64,000 nucleotides of DNA from Terrabacter sp. Root85 (GTDB lineage: Bacteria; Actinomycetota; Actinomycetes; Actinomycetales; Dermatophilaceae), in assembly GCF_001429185.1 (NCBI RefSeq), contig NZ_LMIW01000001.1, positions 481,641 through 545,640 on the forward strand, read 5' to 3'. The translations under genes and the position numbers were made by a program. Positions 47,489 through 59,235 of this stretch are shown one piece after another. Position 1 is the stretch's first letter; each line of letters opens with the position of its first letter. Below the pieces are notes generated by a model. The model was not told where the DNA came from, searched no databases, and was given only the letters and a program-made list of their open reading frames with translations.

Positions 47489-48550
47489 TCAGCGACCCCC
47501 TACCCGCTCGAGCACGGCCGACACGTGTCCTGCGGTCTCCGACCACGATGACAGGGTGTCGCGTCGCGCCAGGGCATTCCGGCGCAGCCGTTCCCGCAGG
47601 GCCCCGTCGGTGAGCCACGACCGGAGCGCAACCGCCAGCGCCTCGGGGCTGCCTGCAGGGACGAGCAGCCCGGGCCGCCCGTCACCCGCCTGCCCGACCG
47701 CCTCGCGGACGCCACCGACGTCGGTCGCGAGCACCGGGACGCCGCGCGCGAGTGCCTCGGTCACGACCATCCCGTACGTCTCGAGGTGGGAGGGCAGGAC
47801 GAGGAGGTCGGCGGTGGCATACGTCAGCTCGAGGTCCGCGCCGACGCGCGGTCCCACGAGGTGCACGCGGTCGCCGAGGCCCGCCGACGCGACCCGCCGA
47901 CGCAGCCCGTCGACGACGTCCGGCTCGCGCGTGAGGGCGCCGACGAGGACGCACGACCACGGGAGGTCGTCCACGAGCGCGAGCGCCGCGAGGAGGTCGG
48001 CCTGCCCCTTGAGCGCGGTCACCGCGCCGACGCAGATCAGGCGCCCGCCGTCGGGACCGCCGGCCGCCACGCGCGCCCGGTCGACCCCGGGCCGGGCGAC
48101 GCGCACGGCCGCGGGAGCGAGGGCGTACGCGTCGAGCAGGACGTCCCGGGTCCACCCGCTCGTCGTCACGACGGCCGCGGCCGCGGTCAGCACCCGGCCC
48201 TCAGCCGCGGCCGCGCTCGGGTCAGAAACCCCCAGCGGCAGGTGGACGACGACGACGAGATGGACGCGGTCCGCCGCGGGCACGAGGACGGCGTCCGCGG
48301 CCGACGCGACGAGGCCGTCGACGAGCAGCACCGACCCCGTGGGGACGGCCGCGACGACATCGGCCAGGCAGGCCGTCGCTGCCGAGTCCGGGTGTGGCCA
48401 CCGCCCGGGCACGTGGTGCTCGCTCGCCTGCCACCCGAGGGCACGCAGGCCGTCGAGCACCCTGCGGTCGTAGGTGTTCCCCCCGCTCGGGAGCAGGGGG
48501 TCGTCGATCCCGGCCGGGACGACGGCGTGGAACTCCCTCAGAGCTCGCAC
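47489..48550 (-). CDS. GT4-family glycosyltransferase
   Basis: A 353-residue GT-B enzyme. [20 protein letters not shown] and [34 protein letters not shown] give the donor-binding site with the E-x7-E motif (segments quoted). The N-terminus [23 protein letters not shown] is the usual acceptor-side beginning. A membrane-associated lipid or peptide glycosyl transfer is likely given the neighbouring CDP-alcohol phosphatidyltransferase and flippase-like genes. The GTG lies inside the end of the pterin-synthase-like gene. Confidence 0.85.
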   Translation of the reverse strand: MRALREFHAVVPAGIDDPLLPSGGNTYDRRVLDGLRALGWQASEHHVPGRWPHPDSAATACLADVVAAVPTGSVLLVDGLVASAADAVLVPAADRVHLVVVVHLPLGVSDPSAAAAEGRVLTAAAAVVTTSGWTRDVLLDAYALAPAAVRVARPGVDRARVAAGGPDGGRLICVGAVTALKGQADLLAALALVDDLPWSCVLVGALTREPDVVDGLRRRVASAGLGDRVHLVGPRVGADLELTYATADLLVLPSHLETYGMVVTEALARGVPVLATDVGGVREAVGQAGDGRPGLLVPAGSPEALAVALRSWLTDGALRERLRRNALARRDTLSSWSETAGHVSAVLERVGGR

Positions 48551-48936
48551 TCGTAGCTCGCCCAGGCGACGTGTGACTCGTGGAGGGTCACGGCGAGCGC
48601 GGTGACCCGGTCGGTGGCGCCGCCGAGGTCACCGGCGCGTATGCGACCCGCGACCCGCTCCGCGATGGTGCGGGCCAGCACCTCGGTCGAGGTGTTGACC
48701 CCCGCGAAGTCCGGCTCGTCGTCGAGGTTGCGGTAGCCGAAGGCACCGACGACCTCGCGGACGTGCTGGGTCGCGAGACCGATGTCGACGAGGATGTCGT
48801 CGTCGTCGAGCTCGGGACCGCGGAAGGTCACGTCGACGACGAACGTCGCCCCGTGCAACCGCTGCGCCGGACCGAACACCTCCCCCCGGAAGCTGTGCGC
48901 GATCATCATGTGGTCCCGGACGGTCACGCTGAACAT
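48538..48936 (-). CDS. 6-pyruvoyl-tetrahydropterin synthase / 6-carboxytetrahydropterin synthase-like protein
   Basis: A 132-residue T-fold protein (PTPS/QueD family). [66 protein letters not shown] (segments) and a C-terminal [12 protein letters not shown] match the family. Zinc is normally held by three His; the AHS and LHG histidines are present, but the third (HGH) is Ala in LHGAT. Either another residue completes the site or the enzyme differs. GGGGAG precedes the ATG. The gene follows the MDR gene after 11 bases. Confidence 0.82.
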   Translation of the reverse strand: MFSVTVRDHMMIAHSFRGEVFGPAQRLHGATFVVDVTFRGPELDDDDILVDIGLATQHVREVVGAFGYRNLDDEPDFAGVNTSTEVLARTIAERVAGRIRAGDLGGATDRVTALAVTLHESHVAWASYECEL

Positions 48937-48947
48937 CGGCTCCCCGC

Positions 48948-49940
48948 TCAGTGGGTGGGTCGGTAGGAGATCGTGTGGCAGATGGCCGGCAGGGAGCCGT
49001 CCGCGAGGCGCGGCATCAGCGCGGGCAGCTCCTCGAAGGGCGAGTCGCCGGTCAGCAGGGCGTCGAAGGCCGGGTCGCGCAGGAGGTCGAGCGCGAGCGC
49101 CAGCCGCTCGGCATACGTGTATCTCGAGCGCCTCGCTGCCGCAACGGAACCCACCTGACTGGCTCGGATCCGCAGCCGCGACGAGTGGAACGCTCCGCCG
49201 AGCGACAGCTCGACCCGCGCGTCGCCGTACCAGCTGAGGTCGAGCACCGTCGCCTCCGGTGCGAGGAGGTCGAGCGAGAGCTGGAGCCCGGCACCCGTGG
49301 CGCTCGTGTGGACGACGAGGTCGTGGCCCCCGCGCACGTCGACGAGGTCGGCCGGCCGCGCGAAGCCGACCCCGAGCGACCCCGCCACCGCCTCCCGCGA
49401 CGGGTCCACGTCGACGAGGGTCACCCGGCACCCGGGGACCCCGGCGAGCAGGCGCGCGACGCAGCACCCGACCATCCCCGCACCGACGACGGCGACGCGG
49501 TCACCGAGCCGCGGAGCGGCGTCCCACAGCGCGTTGACGGCGGTCTCGACGGTGCCGGCGAGCACGGCCCGCCGAGCGGGCACGTCGTCGGGGACGACGA
49601 CGACCGCCCCGACGGGGACGACGTAGGACGTCTGGTGCGGGTGCAGGCAGAAGACCGTCCTCCCGACGAGACCCGTCGGGCCCTCCTCGACGACGCCGAC
49701 ACCGAGGTAGCCGTACTTCACGGGACCGGGGAAGTCCCCCTCCTGGTGCGGGGCGCGCATGACGGCGTACTGGTCCTCGGGGACTTTCCCACGGAAGACG
49801 ATCGTCTCGGTGCCGCGGCTCACGCCCGAGTGCAGCGCCCGCACGAGCACCTCGCCCGACCCGGGAGCGGGCACGGTGACCGGCCGGATCTCGCCCCTGC
49901 CGGGCTCGACCACCCAGAAAGCCCGCGCATCGGTGGACAC
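48948..49940 (-). CDS. Zinc-less MDR dehydrogenase/reductase
   Basis: A 330-residue MDR. The N-terminus ([18 protein letters not shown]) lacks the catalytic-zinc Cys and His, and there is no structural-zinc loop; [11 protein letters not shown] and [19 protein letters not shown] are retained. This sub-type, seen in BchC-like and other reductases, acts on ring or side-chain carbonyls. Here it probably modifies a pathway intermediate. First gene of the minus-strand half of the cluster, with a GTG start and a divergent promoter toward the phosphatidyltransferase. Confidence 0.8.
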   Translation of the reverse strand: MSTDARAFWVVEPGRGEIRPVTVPAPGSGEVLVRALHSGVSRGTETIVFRGKVPEDQYAVMRAPHQEGDFPGPVKYGYLGVGVVEEGPTGLVGRTVFCLHPHQTSYVVPVGAVVVVPDDVPARRAVLAGTVETAVNALWDAAPRLGDRVAVVGAGMVGCCVARLLAGVPGCRVTLVDVDPSREAVAGSLGVGFARPADLVDVRGGHDLVVHTSATGAGLQLSLDLLAPEATVLDLSWYGDARVELSLGGAFHSSRLRIRASQVGSVAAARRSRYTYAERLALALDLLRDPAFDALLTGDSPFEELPALMPRLADGSLPAICHTISYRPTH

Positions 49941-50023
49941 GCGACCAGACTAGGGCTGTCCGTGAACTCCGGCGGTGACGACGGCGTCCTTGGATGAAAC
50001 CTCTCAAGCCCGGTGGAGGCGCA

Positions 50024-50827
50024 GTGCGTCACGTGACCCCTCACGGCCCGGTCGTCGGGCTCGTCGGCGTGCTGACCCTGCTCGCCGTCCTGGGCCGGGC
50101 GACCGACCTCGGCGCAGCCGGCTGGATCGTCGGCCTGGCCTCGGGGGTGGTGCTCTGCGCCCTGCTCACGGCCGGGCTCGTCCGGGCCTCGCGCCGGCGC
50201 CTCCTGCCCGCCGACCGTGTCACCCTGTCGAGGGCGGTGCTCGTGTGCGGCGTCGCGGCCCTCGTCGCCGACAGCGTGGCGGGGACCGTGGCGGGGACCG
50301 GGGGCACCGACGAGCCGACCGGCGTCCTCGTGGCCCTCGCCTCGGTGGCACTCGTCCTCGATGCGGTGGACGGCCGGGTCGCGCGCCGCACCGGGACCGT
50401 CCACCCGCTCGGCGCGCGCTTCGACATGGAGACCGACGCCTTCCTCATCCTCGTCCTCAGCGTGGCCGTCACCCGTGACCTCGGGTGGTGGGTGCTCGGC
50501 GTCGGGGTCGCCCGCTACCTCCTGCTGCTCGTCGCGCTCGCGGCCCGATGGGCGCCGTGGCTGCGCGGACAGGTCCCGGCACGTCTGTGGCGCAAGGTGA
50601 TCGCGGCCTACCAGGGCATCGTCCTCACGGTGGCCGCCGCCGGCATCCTGCCCGCTGTGGCCGCAGCGGTCGCCGTGGCAGCCGGGCTCGGGCTGCTCGT
50701 CCTCTCGTTCGGCACCGAGGTCCTCACGCTGCGGCGGATGTCGGTGTCCCGACGCCACGAGGTCGAGGTCCTCGCTCCGCGGCCGGTCGTCGGGCAGATG
50801 GCCGTCGACGCGCGCGTGCTGCCGTGA
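50024..50827 (+). CDS. CDP-alcohol phosphatidyltransferase
   Basis: About 267 residues, integral membrane. The signature D-G-x2-A-R-x8-G-x3-D-x3-D is present as DAVDGRVARRTGTVHPLGARFDMETD (quoted in segments: DAVDGRVAR and GARFDMETD), holding the two metal ions for phosphoalcohol transfer. It would make a phospholipid such as a phosphatidyl-polyol, or transfer a CDP-activated alcohol. The GTG after GGTGGAGG was preferred; an ATG at 49994 without a ribosome site would add ten residues. The stop overlaps the sulfatase start (GTGA). Confidence 0.85.
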   Translation: MRHVTPHGPVVGLVGVLTLLAVLGRATDLGAAGWIVGLASGVVLCALLTAGLVRASRRRLLPADRVTLSRAVLVCGVAALVADSVAGTVAGTGGTDEPTGVLVALASVALVLDAVDGRVARRTGTVHPLGARFDMETDAFLILVLSVAVTRDLGWWVLGVGVARYLLLLVALAARWAPWLRGQVPARLWRKVIAAYQGIVLTVAAAGILPAVAAAVAVAAGLGLLVLSFGTEVLTLRRMSVSRRHEVEVLAPRPVVGQMAVDARVLP

Positions 50828-52494
50828 CGTCGCCACCCCGGGCCCGGACCGGCCGCCGCGTCGCCGGCCACGTCCTCACCACCCTCGCCGTCCTGCTCGT
50901 CTGGGTCGCGCTCGTCGCGCCGAACCCGGCGGTCGGCTGGTCGCCGACACCGCTGGCGCTGCTCCGGATCCCCGTCGAGGGCCTGGTCCTCGTGGCCGGG
51001 CTCCTGCTCCTGCGCGGCGTGGCCGCGCGGTCCTTCACGATCGCGGTCGGGCTGGGCCTCGGGGTCCTCCTCGTCGTCCGGGTCCTCGACGCGGCCTTCC
51101 TCGCGACGCTCTACCGGACGTTCAACCCGCTCACCGACTGGCGCTACGCCGGGTCGGCCACCGACCTCCTCGGCGACTCGACGGGTCCGGTGACGGCGGT
51201 GGTGGCCGTCGTCGCGGCGGGGCTGCTCCTGCTCGGCATCGTCGTGCTGACGCCCCTGGCCGTGCGACGGGTCGGGCGGGTCGTCGATCGCCACCAGACC
51301 GGCGCGACGCGCGCCCTCGTGGCCGGGGCGGTCGCCTGGGGCGTCTGCGCCTCGCTCGGGCTCGGCGTCACGGCAGACCTGCCCGCCGCGTCGTCGAGCA
51401 CGGCGGCCCTCGCCGGCCGCGAGTTCACGTCGGTGCGCGACGGCCTCCACGACCAGGACGTCTTCGCCGCGCAGATCACCGTCGACCCGTACCGCGACAC
51501 CGCGCCGGGCGGTCTGCTGACCGCGTTGCGCGGCAAGGACGTCGTCGTCGTCTTCGTCGAGAGCTACGGCAAGGTCGCCGTCGACGAGAGCCCCGACGTG
51601 GCAAGGGCGCTCACGGCCGGGACGAACGGGCTGAAGGCCTCCGGCTACACGACGCGCAGCGCGTGGCTCACGTCCCCCACCTTCGGCGGGATCAGCTGGC
51701 TCGCCCACTCCACCCTCCAGTCCGGACTCTGGGTGAGCAGTCAGCGGCGCTACGACCAGCTCCTCGACACCGCGACGTCGGCCGACCGCCGCCTCACCCT
51801 CGCCGGTGCCTTCGCCCGCGCCGGGTGGCGCACCGTCGACGTCATCCCGGCCAACCGTCACGACTGGCCCGAGGGCAAGGCCTTCTACGGCTACGACACC
51901 GTCTACGACGCACGCACCCTGGGCTATGCCGGGCCCGGTTTCGGCTACGCACCGATGCCCGACCAGTACACGCTGTCAGCCTTCGACCGGCTCGAGCTGC
52001 AGCGCCGCCCACCCGGTCGACGGCCGCCGGTCATGGCCGAGATCGACCTCGTGACGAGCCACGTCCCCTGGGCGCCGCTGCCGCGGCTGCTCGACTGGGC
52101 GGCGATCGGCGACGGCTCCCCCTACCTCGCCCAGGCGGGGCTCGCGACGCCACGCGACGTGGTGTGGAGCAGTCCCGAGAGGGTGCGGGCGGCATACGGC
52201 CAGACGGTCGCGTACTCCCTCGACAGCGTCGTGTCGTTCCTGCGCGCGACCCACGACGACGACCTCGTCGTCCTCGTGCTCGGCGACCACCAGCCGGTCA
52301 GCATCGTCTCGGGCGACCACGCCGGGCACGACGTGCCCGTCAGCATCGTCGCCCGCGACCCGGCCGTGCTCGCGCGCATCTCCTCGTGGGGCTGGCAGGA
52401 CGGGCTGCGACCCGGACCCGCCGCCCCGGTCTGGCCGATGGACCGCTTCCGCGACCGCTTCCTCGCCGCCTACGGGCCGACCGCCGGCGGCTGA
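50824..52494 (+). CDS. Membrane-anchored sulfatase-family protein (LtaS / phosphoethanolamine-transferase-like)
   Basis: A 556-residue protein with four to five N-terminal transmembrane helices followed by an extracytoplasmic alkaline-phosphatase-like domain. KDVVVVFVESYGK is the start of the domain (metal-binding Glu), SPTFGGISWLAHSTLQSGLW the region of the nucleophile, and VLVLGDHQPV the C-terminal metal site. Such enzymes add phosphoglycerol or phosphoethanolamine to envelope lipids or glycans. Coupling to the phosphatidyltransferase suggests that enzyme supplies its lipid donor. It ends the plus-strand half of the cluster. Confidence 0.82.
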   Translation: MTSPPRARTGRRVAGHVLTTLAVLLVWVALVAPNPAVGWSPTPLALLRIPVEGLVLVAGLLLLRGVAARSFTIAVGLGLGVLLVVRVLDAAFLATLYRTFNPLTDWRYAGSATDLLGDSTGPVTAVVAVVAAGLLLLGIVVLTPLAVRRVGRVVDRHQTGATRALVAGAVAWGVCASLGLGVTADLPAASSSTAALAGREFTSVRDGLHDQDVFAAQITVDPYRDTAPGGLLTALRGKDVVVVFVESYGKVAVDESPDVARALTAGTNGLKASGYTTRSAWLTSPTFGGISWLAHSTLQSGLWVSSQRRYDQLLDTATSADRRLTLAGAFARAGWRTVDVIPANRHDWPEGKAFYGYDTVYDARTLGYAGPGFGYAPMPDQYTLSAFDRLELQRRPPGRRPPVMAEIDLVTSHVPWAPLPRLLDWAAIGDGSPYLAQAGLATPRDVVWSSPERVRAAYGQTVAYSLDSVVSFLRATHDDDLVVLVLGDHQPVSIVSGDHAGHDVPVSIVARDPAVLARISSWGWQDGLRPGPAAPVWPMDRFRDRFLAAYGPTAGG

Positions 52495-52590
52495 ACCGGC
52501 GCCCACGACGGAGCGTCTTCAGGGGAAGGGAGTCCAACACCGCGACGCCAACGGGACGCCGCGGCGCGACCCGGACGACAGGAGCGCATC

Positions 52591-52980
52591 ATGAGACTCC
52601 GAGGCGTGGGAGCGGTGGCGTTGCTCGTCTCCGCCGGCGTGCACCTCTACCTGTGGTTCGACGGGGTGCGCAACCAGAGCGTGGGGCCGATGTTCCTCAT
52701 CAACGTCGTGGCCGGCGTCGTCATCGCGATCCTGCTGCTCCGCTGGGAGCACTGGGTCCCGGCGTTCCTGACCGCCGGTTTCGGAGCCGCCACGCTCGGG
52801 GCGTTCATCATCGCGTCCACCGTCGGACTGCTCGGCGTGCACACCGTGTGGGCGGGCGGCTCGGTCTGGACGGCCGCGATCGCCGAGGTGGTCTGCATCG
52901 TCGTCGGCGGCCTCCTGCTGCTGCGCGGGCGGTCGATGGCGCCCCAGCTGGCGCAACCCGCCAAACGGCACGCCGCCTGA
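52591..52980 (+). CDS. Small integral membrane protein, four transmembrane helices
   Basis: A 129-residue hydrophobic protein with four predicted helices and a short basic tail (QPAKRHAA). GVHLYLWFDGVRNQSVGPMF is a pattern I have seen in uncharacterised actinobacterial membrane proteins, but I assign no function. AGGAGCG precedes the ATG. It lies in the same direction after the sulfatase gene with a 96-base gap. Confidence 0.75.
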   Translation: MRLRGVGAVALLVSAGVHLYLWFDGVRNQSVGPMFLINVVAGVVIAILLLRWEHWVPAFLTAGFGAATLGAFIIASTVGLLGVHTVWAGGSVWTAAIAEVVCIVVGGLLLLRGRSMAPQLAQPAKRHAA

Positions 52981-53074
52981 GCCTCACCCGCATCGGGGGA
53001 TGCGGGGGCCCCGACGCCACGGGAGGCTCGGAGGACAGGTCGGAGGCCTGTCCCCGTGACACCCGGAGGTCGAG

Positions 53075-54268
53075 ATGCCCGCACGACTGCGCTCGGTGCT
53101 GGCAGCCGTGCTCCTCGTCATCGGCGTCGTGCTCGTGCCGGTCGGGGCGACCGCGACGTGGCTGCGCACGACGGTGACCGACACGGACACGTATGTCGCG
53201 ACGATCACCCCGCTCGCCACCGACCCGGCCGTCACGTCCTTCGTCGAGGACCGCGCCACCGCACGCGTCGTGGCTGCGATCAGCGACCAGCACCTCGTCG
53301 ACCGTGCGCTCGCCGCGCTGGAGAACCGCGGGCTCCCCGCCGCAGCCACCCGAGCGCTCGGACTGCTCGCGGCACCGCTCGCGGCCCAGGTCGAGCAGGT
53401 CGTGCGCCGGGTCGTCACCGCGGTCGTCGAGAGCGACCAGTTCGCCACTGCCTGGGTCGCGGCGAACCGGGTCGCGCACGCCCAGCTCGTCGCCGTGCTG
53501 TCACGGTCGCCCGACGGCGCCATCGTCGACAACGGGTCGACCGTGAGCATCGACATCGGCAACCTCGTCGAGCCCGTCGAGCAGCGCCTCGTCGCCGCAG
53601 GGGTCCCGCTCGTCGACAAGCTGCCGCCGATCACCGTGTCGGTGCCCCTGCTCCCCAGCAGCGACCTCGACACCGCACGCACCGCCTACAACGCCCTGCG
53701 CATCGGCGGCGTGGCCCTGCCGCTGCTGGCTCTCGCGTTCATCGCCGGAGGGGTCGCCATGGCGCGCGACCGCCGGCGAGCACTGGTACGCGTGGGGCTC
53801 GGTGCCGCTGTGGCCTGCGTCGTGCTCGTGCTGGGGCTGTCGTTCGCCCGGTCGCACGTGGCGAGCAGCCTGCCGCCTGGCGCCTCCGCCGCCGCGGTCT
53901 CCGTCATCGACACGGTCACCGAGGGCCTGCGCCAGCTCGTGCGCGTCGTCGTCGTGGTCGCTCTCGCCGTGGTGCTCGTCGCCCTCGTCGTCGGCCCGTC
54001 GCGCGGGGCCCGCCGGGTGCGGTCCCTGGCCGTCACCGGGTGGAACGGTGCCCGCGGCGGGATGGACCGCGCCGCCGGCACGCCGCTCGCGATCCCGGTC
54101 GCCGTCGGGGTCGCCGTCGTCTGCGTGCTCGTCGTCGTCTTCGCCGGCGACCTCGGAACGGGCTGGACGATCGTGCTCGCCGCCGTGGCCGCGCTCGCGC
54201 TCGTCGTCGCCCTGCTCGCCGGTCGGGCCCCCGCGCCCGAGGTCAGAGAGCCGGCAGCAGGAGCGTGA
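53075..54268 (+). CDS. Uncharacterised actinobacterial integral membrane protein
   Basis: A 397-residue protein. An N-terminal helix is followed by a long extracytoplasmic region (about residues 30-205, TDTDTYVATITPLATDPAV at its start), then four helices in the C-terminal half. The N-terminal phrase and layout occur in many actinobacterial hypothetical membrane proteins. CGGAGG lies five bases before the ATG. Its last 26 bases overlap, tail to tail, the 3' end of the histidine-kinase gene on the other strand. Confidence 0.78.
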   Translation: MPARLRSVLAAVLLVIGVVLVPVGATATWLRTTVTDTDTYVATITPLATDPAVTSFVEDRATARVVAAISDQHLVDRALAALENRGLPAAATRALGLLAAPLAAQVEQVVRRVVTAVVESDQFATAWVAANRVAHAQLVAVLSRSPDGAIVDNGSTVSIDIGNLVEPVEQRLVAAGVPLVDKLPPITVSVPLLPSSDLDTARTAYNALRIGGVALPLLALAFIAGGVAMARDRRRALVRVGLGAAVACVVLVLGLSFARSHVASSLPPGASAAAVSVIDTVTEGLRQLVRVVVVVALAVVLVALVVGPSRGARRVRSLAVTGWNGARGGMDRAAGTPLAIPVAVGVAVVCVLVVVFAGDLGTGWTIVLAAVAALALVVALLAGRAPAPEVREPAAGA

Positions 54269-56075
54269 TGCTCGTCCCCCGGCCGAGCTCGGACTCGACG
54301 TCGATGCGCCCGCCGTGCCTCGTCACCACGCGCTGCGCGATGCTGAGGCCGAGACCCGTGCCCGGCACCTGGAGGGTCTCCGGGTTCGTGCCGCGGAAGA
54401 ACTCAGTGAAGAGGCTCTCCTGGTCCTCGGGTGAGATGCCGAGTCCGTCGTCGATGCACTCGAGCACGACCCGGTCGCGTCGGCTCGCGACGGAGACCGC
54501 CACCTTCCCGCCGGCCGGGGTGAACTTCACCGCGTTGCTCACGAGGTTCTGCACGACCCGCTCGAGGTCGCCAGCACTGCCCCGGACGAGCGGCAGCCGC
54601 TCCTCGAGGTCGAAGGTCAGACTGACCTGCTGGGTGTCCGCGCGCGGACGGAACATGTCGACGACGTCACGTGACACCTCGCCGAGGTCGACGTCGGCCT
54701 CGGGCATGGGCCGGTCGGGGTCGCTGACCCGCGACAGCGTCAGCAGGTCGTCGACGAGGCTCTGCAGCCGCTCGGTGTTGCGCTCGATGACCCCGAGCGA
54801 CCAGTCGCCGTTGCCGTCCGGCTCCTGCCGGAGCAGCTCGACGTGCCCGACGATCGAGGCGAGGGGGTTCTTCAGCTCGTGCGACACGGTCGAGAAGAGC
54901 TGCGTCTTGCTGCGGTCGGCCTCACGCAGCTCGGCCGCGACCCGCCGCTCGACGGCATACAGCCGGGCGTTCCGGATGGCCCGCCCGAGGTCACGGCCCA
55001 TCTCGAGCGCGGCCTGCGCCTCGGCGTCGGTCCAGTCGGGGTCACCGGGCCCGCGCGTGCAGGCGATGTAGCCGAAGCAGCTCGACCCCGAACCCATCGG
55101 CGCGATGAGCAGCGAGCGCGCGGCGGCGTCGGACAGGAAGACGCGCACCTGCGCGATGTCGTCGTTGCTCCAGAGGCGCGCCGGCTCGACGTGGCCGTCG
55201 GCGCCGACGACCGCGACGACACCGGCACGCCAGCAGCGGGCGGCCATCCGACGGGCGATCGCGACGAGCGAGACGGGCGTGTGCACGCGCTCGCCGCTGC
55301 GCGCCGAGACGCTCTCACGCTCGTCGTCGTCCTCGCCCGCGAAGGCCCGCAGCCACAGGCCCGCCGACGCGAGGCCGGCCGAGATCGGCATCGCCGCGAC
55401 GTCGACGACCCGGGCGGGGTCGAGGTCCTCCTGCGCGATGCGCGCCACCGTCTGCACGGCCTCACCGAGACGGACCCGCTCGGACAGGGCGTGGCGCTGG
55501 CGGGCGGCCGAGATGGCGATGCCGGTCTGGTTGGCGAAGAGCTCGAGCACGGCCCGTTGCGTCACGTCGGGGCGACGCCCGCTGAGCGGCAGGTCGACCG
55601 AGAGGATGCCGAGCAGCTCCCCGACGGCGTCGAAGAACGGTGCGATGAGGGTGTCCTCGGGGTTCCACGCATCGGGGTCACCGGCAGGGGTCGGCGCGGT
55701 CCAGTCGGCCGACACCCAGCCCTCGGCCGACCCGTCGGGCAGCTCGCCGGCGGGGACGAAGCGCAGGCTCCCCCACCTCTCGGCCACGGCGAACTCGGCC
55801 TCGAGGACCGGACGCGGCGTCCGCCTGCCGAGCAGCTCGACGCGCGCGTCGTCGTCGCCGGCCACGGCCACGACCTCGATGTCGCCCGAGGGCACGACGA
55901 GACTGATCGCCGCCACCTTGAAGCCGACCACGTCGGCGGCGCCGTCGACGACCATGTCGAAGAGGATCGACAGGTCGTCCTGTGCGCTGACCCGGTTCAT
56001 CAGCTCAGTGAGCCGACTGAGCGCCAGCACCTCCCACACCACGCCGTCGCGCACCCTGTCCCCTGTCTGCGTCAT
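54243..56075 (-). CDS. Cytoplasmic sensor histidine kinase with two GAF domains
   Basis: A 610-residue soluble kinase. Two GAF-like regions occupy about residues 20-190 and 205-375. The HisKA dimerisation helix carries the phospho-acceptor His in STVSHELKNPLASIVGHVE, and the HATPase domain has N-box NLVSNAVKFTPAGG, DDGLGISPEDQ and GTGLGLSIAQRVVTRHGG. There is no transmembrane segment, so it senses an internal signal. AGGGGT precedes the ATG. No response regulator is in the window; another kinase gene lies 24 bases upstream on the same strand. Confidence 0.9.
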   Translation of the reverse strand: MTQTGDRVRDGVVWEVLALSRLTELMNRVSAQDDLSILFDMVVDGAADVVGFKVAAISLVVPSGDIEVVAVAGDDDARVELLGRRTPRPVLEAEFAVAERWGSLRFVPAGELPDGSAEGWVSADWTAPTPAGDPDAWNPEDTLIAPFFDAVGELLGILSVDLPLSGRRPDVTQRAVLELFANQTGIAISAARQRHALSERVRLGEAVQTVARIAQEDLDPARVVDVAAMPISAGLASAGLWLRAFAGEDDDERESVSARSGERVHTPVSLVAIARRMAARCWRAGVVAVVGADGHVEPARLWSNDDIAQVRVFLSDAAARSLLIAPMGSGSSCFGYIACTRGPGDPDWTDAEAQAALEMGRDLGRAIRNARLYAVERRVAAELREADRSKTQLFSTVSHELKNPLASIVGHVELLRQEPDGNGDWSLGVIERNTERLQSLVDDLLTLSRVSDPDRPMPEADVDLGEVSRDVVDMFRPRADTQQVSLTFDLEERLPLVRGSAGDLERVVQNLVSNAVKFTPAGGKVAVSVASRRDRVVLECIDDGLGISPEDQESLFTEFFRGTNPETLQVPGTGLGLSIAQRVVTRHGGRIDVESELGRGTSITLLLPAL

Positions 56076-56099
56076 ACCCCTGGATCGTGGCCGCCGCCA

Positions 56100-58574
<2,475 letters not shown>

Positions 58575-58740
58575 GAGGGTGCCCTGTTCGGGGCCAGCGT
58601 CCCGGAGCTCGTCGGTCGACGCGCGGCGTCACGTGCAGCCTTTTCCGCTGACCTCATTGACTCATGATGTCGCAGAGACGGCGACAATCCGGCAAAAGGG
58701 ACTTTTCGCACCCCGTGTCGTCGGCCGGAGTGGCCGGTCG

Positions 58741-59160
58741 TCACCAGCCGGACTGCATCGCCGAGTGCTCGGGGGCCGGGGTCCGGGTCAGCTGGAGGAA
58801 GCCGCCGGGCATGTCGCGGCGGTCGATCGCCCGCCGGGTCATGCCCTTCGCCGCGGCGAGGGCGACGGCCTTGTCGACGAACGTCGGCTCGGTGCAGGTG
58901 AACTCGCGGCCCTTCCAGCGGATCGTGCAGCCGCCGGCGGCGCGGACGTTGCGGACCCAGTCGGTGCCTCGTCCCCACGGGAGGGCGATGATGAAGGTCG
59001 ACGGCGTGGGGATGACGGCGATGGGGGTCGCGTAGTCCTTGCCGCTCGAGCGGCCTTGGTGGCGCAGCACCGCCCAGAGCGGGAAGACGCGGTGCCCGGC
59101 GAGCCGGACGGCGACCTTGTTGAACTGCTTCGCGCTTGCGGGTGGGCCTGCCATCCCCAC
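58741..59160 (-). CDS. Nitroreductase-family deazaflavin (F420)-dependent oxidoreductase
   Basis: A 139-residue split-barrel protein of the Ddn/F420H2-quinone-reductase-like family: WAVLRHQGRSSGKDYATPIAV, GRGTDWVRNVRAAGGCTIRW and a C-terminal LTRTP. It would reduce quinones or nitroaromatics with F420H2. The GTG start has GGGGAGG five bases upstream; an ATG two codons later is equally possible. The 166-base gap to the kinase gene contains only short imperfect repeats. Confidence 0.85.
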   Translation of the reverse strand: MGMAGPPASAKQFNKVAVRLAGHRVFPLWAVLRHQGRSSGKDYATPIAVIPTPSTFIIALPWGRGTDWVRNVRAAGGCTIRWKGREFTCTEPTFVDKAVALAAAKGMTRRAIDRRDMPGGFLQLTRTPAPEHSAMQSGW

Positions 59161-59235
59161 AGCATCCTCCCCACCGGCCCCGACGGGGCTCCTTTGGTCG
59201 AGGGCGTATGCCGCCGGGTCGGGTGCGGCCGCGCG

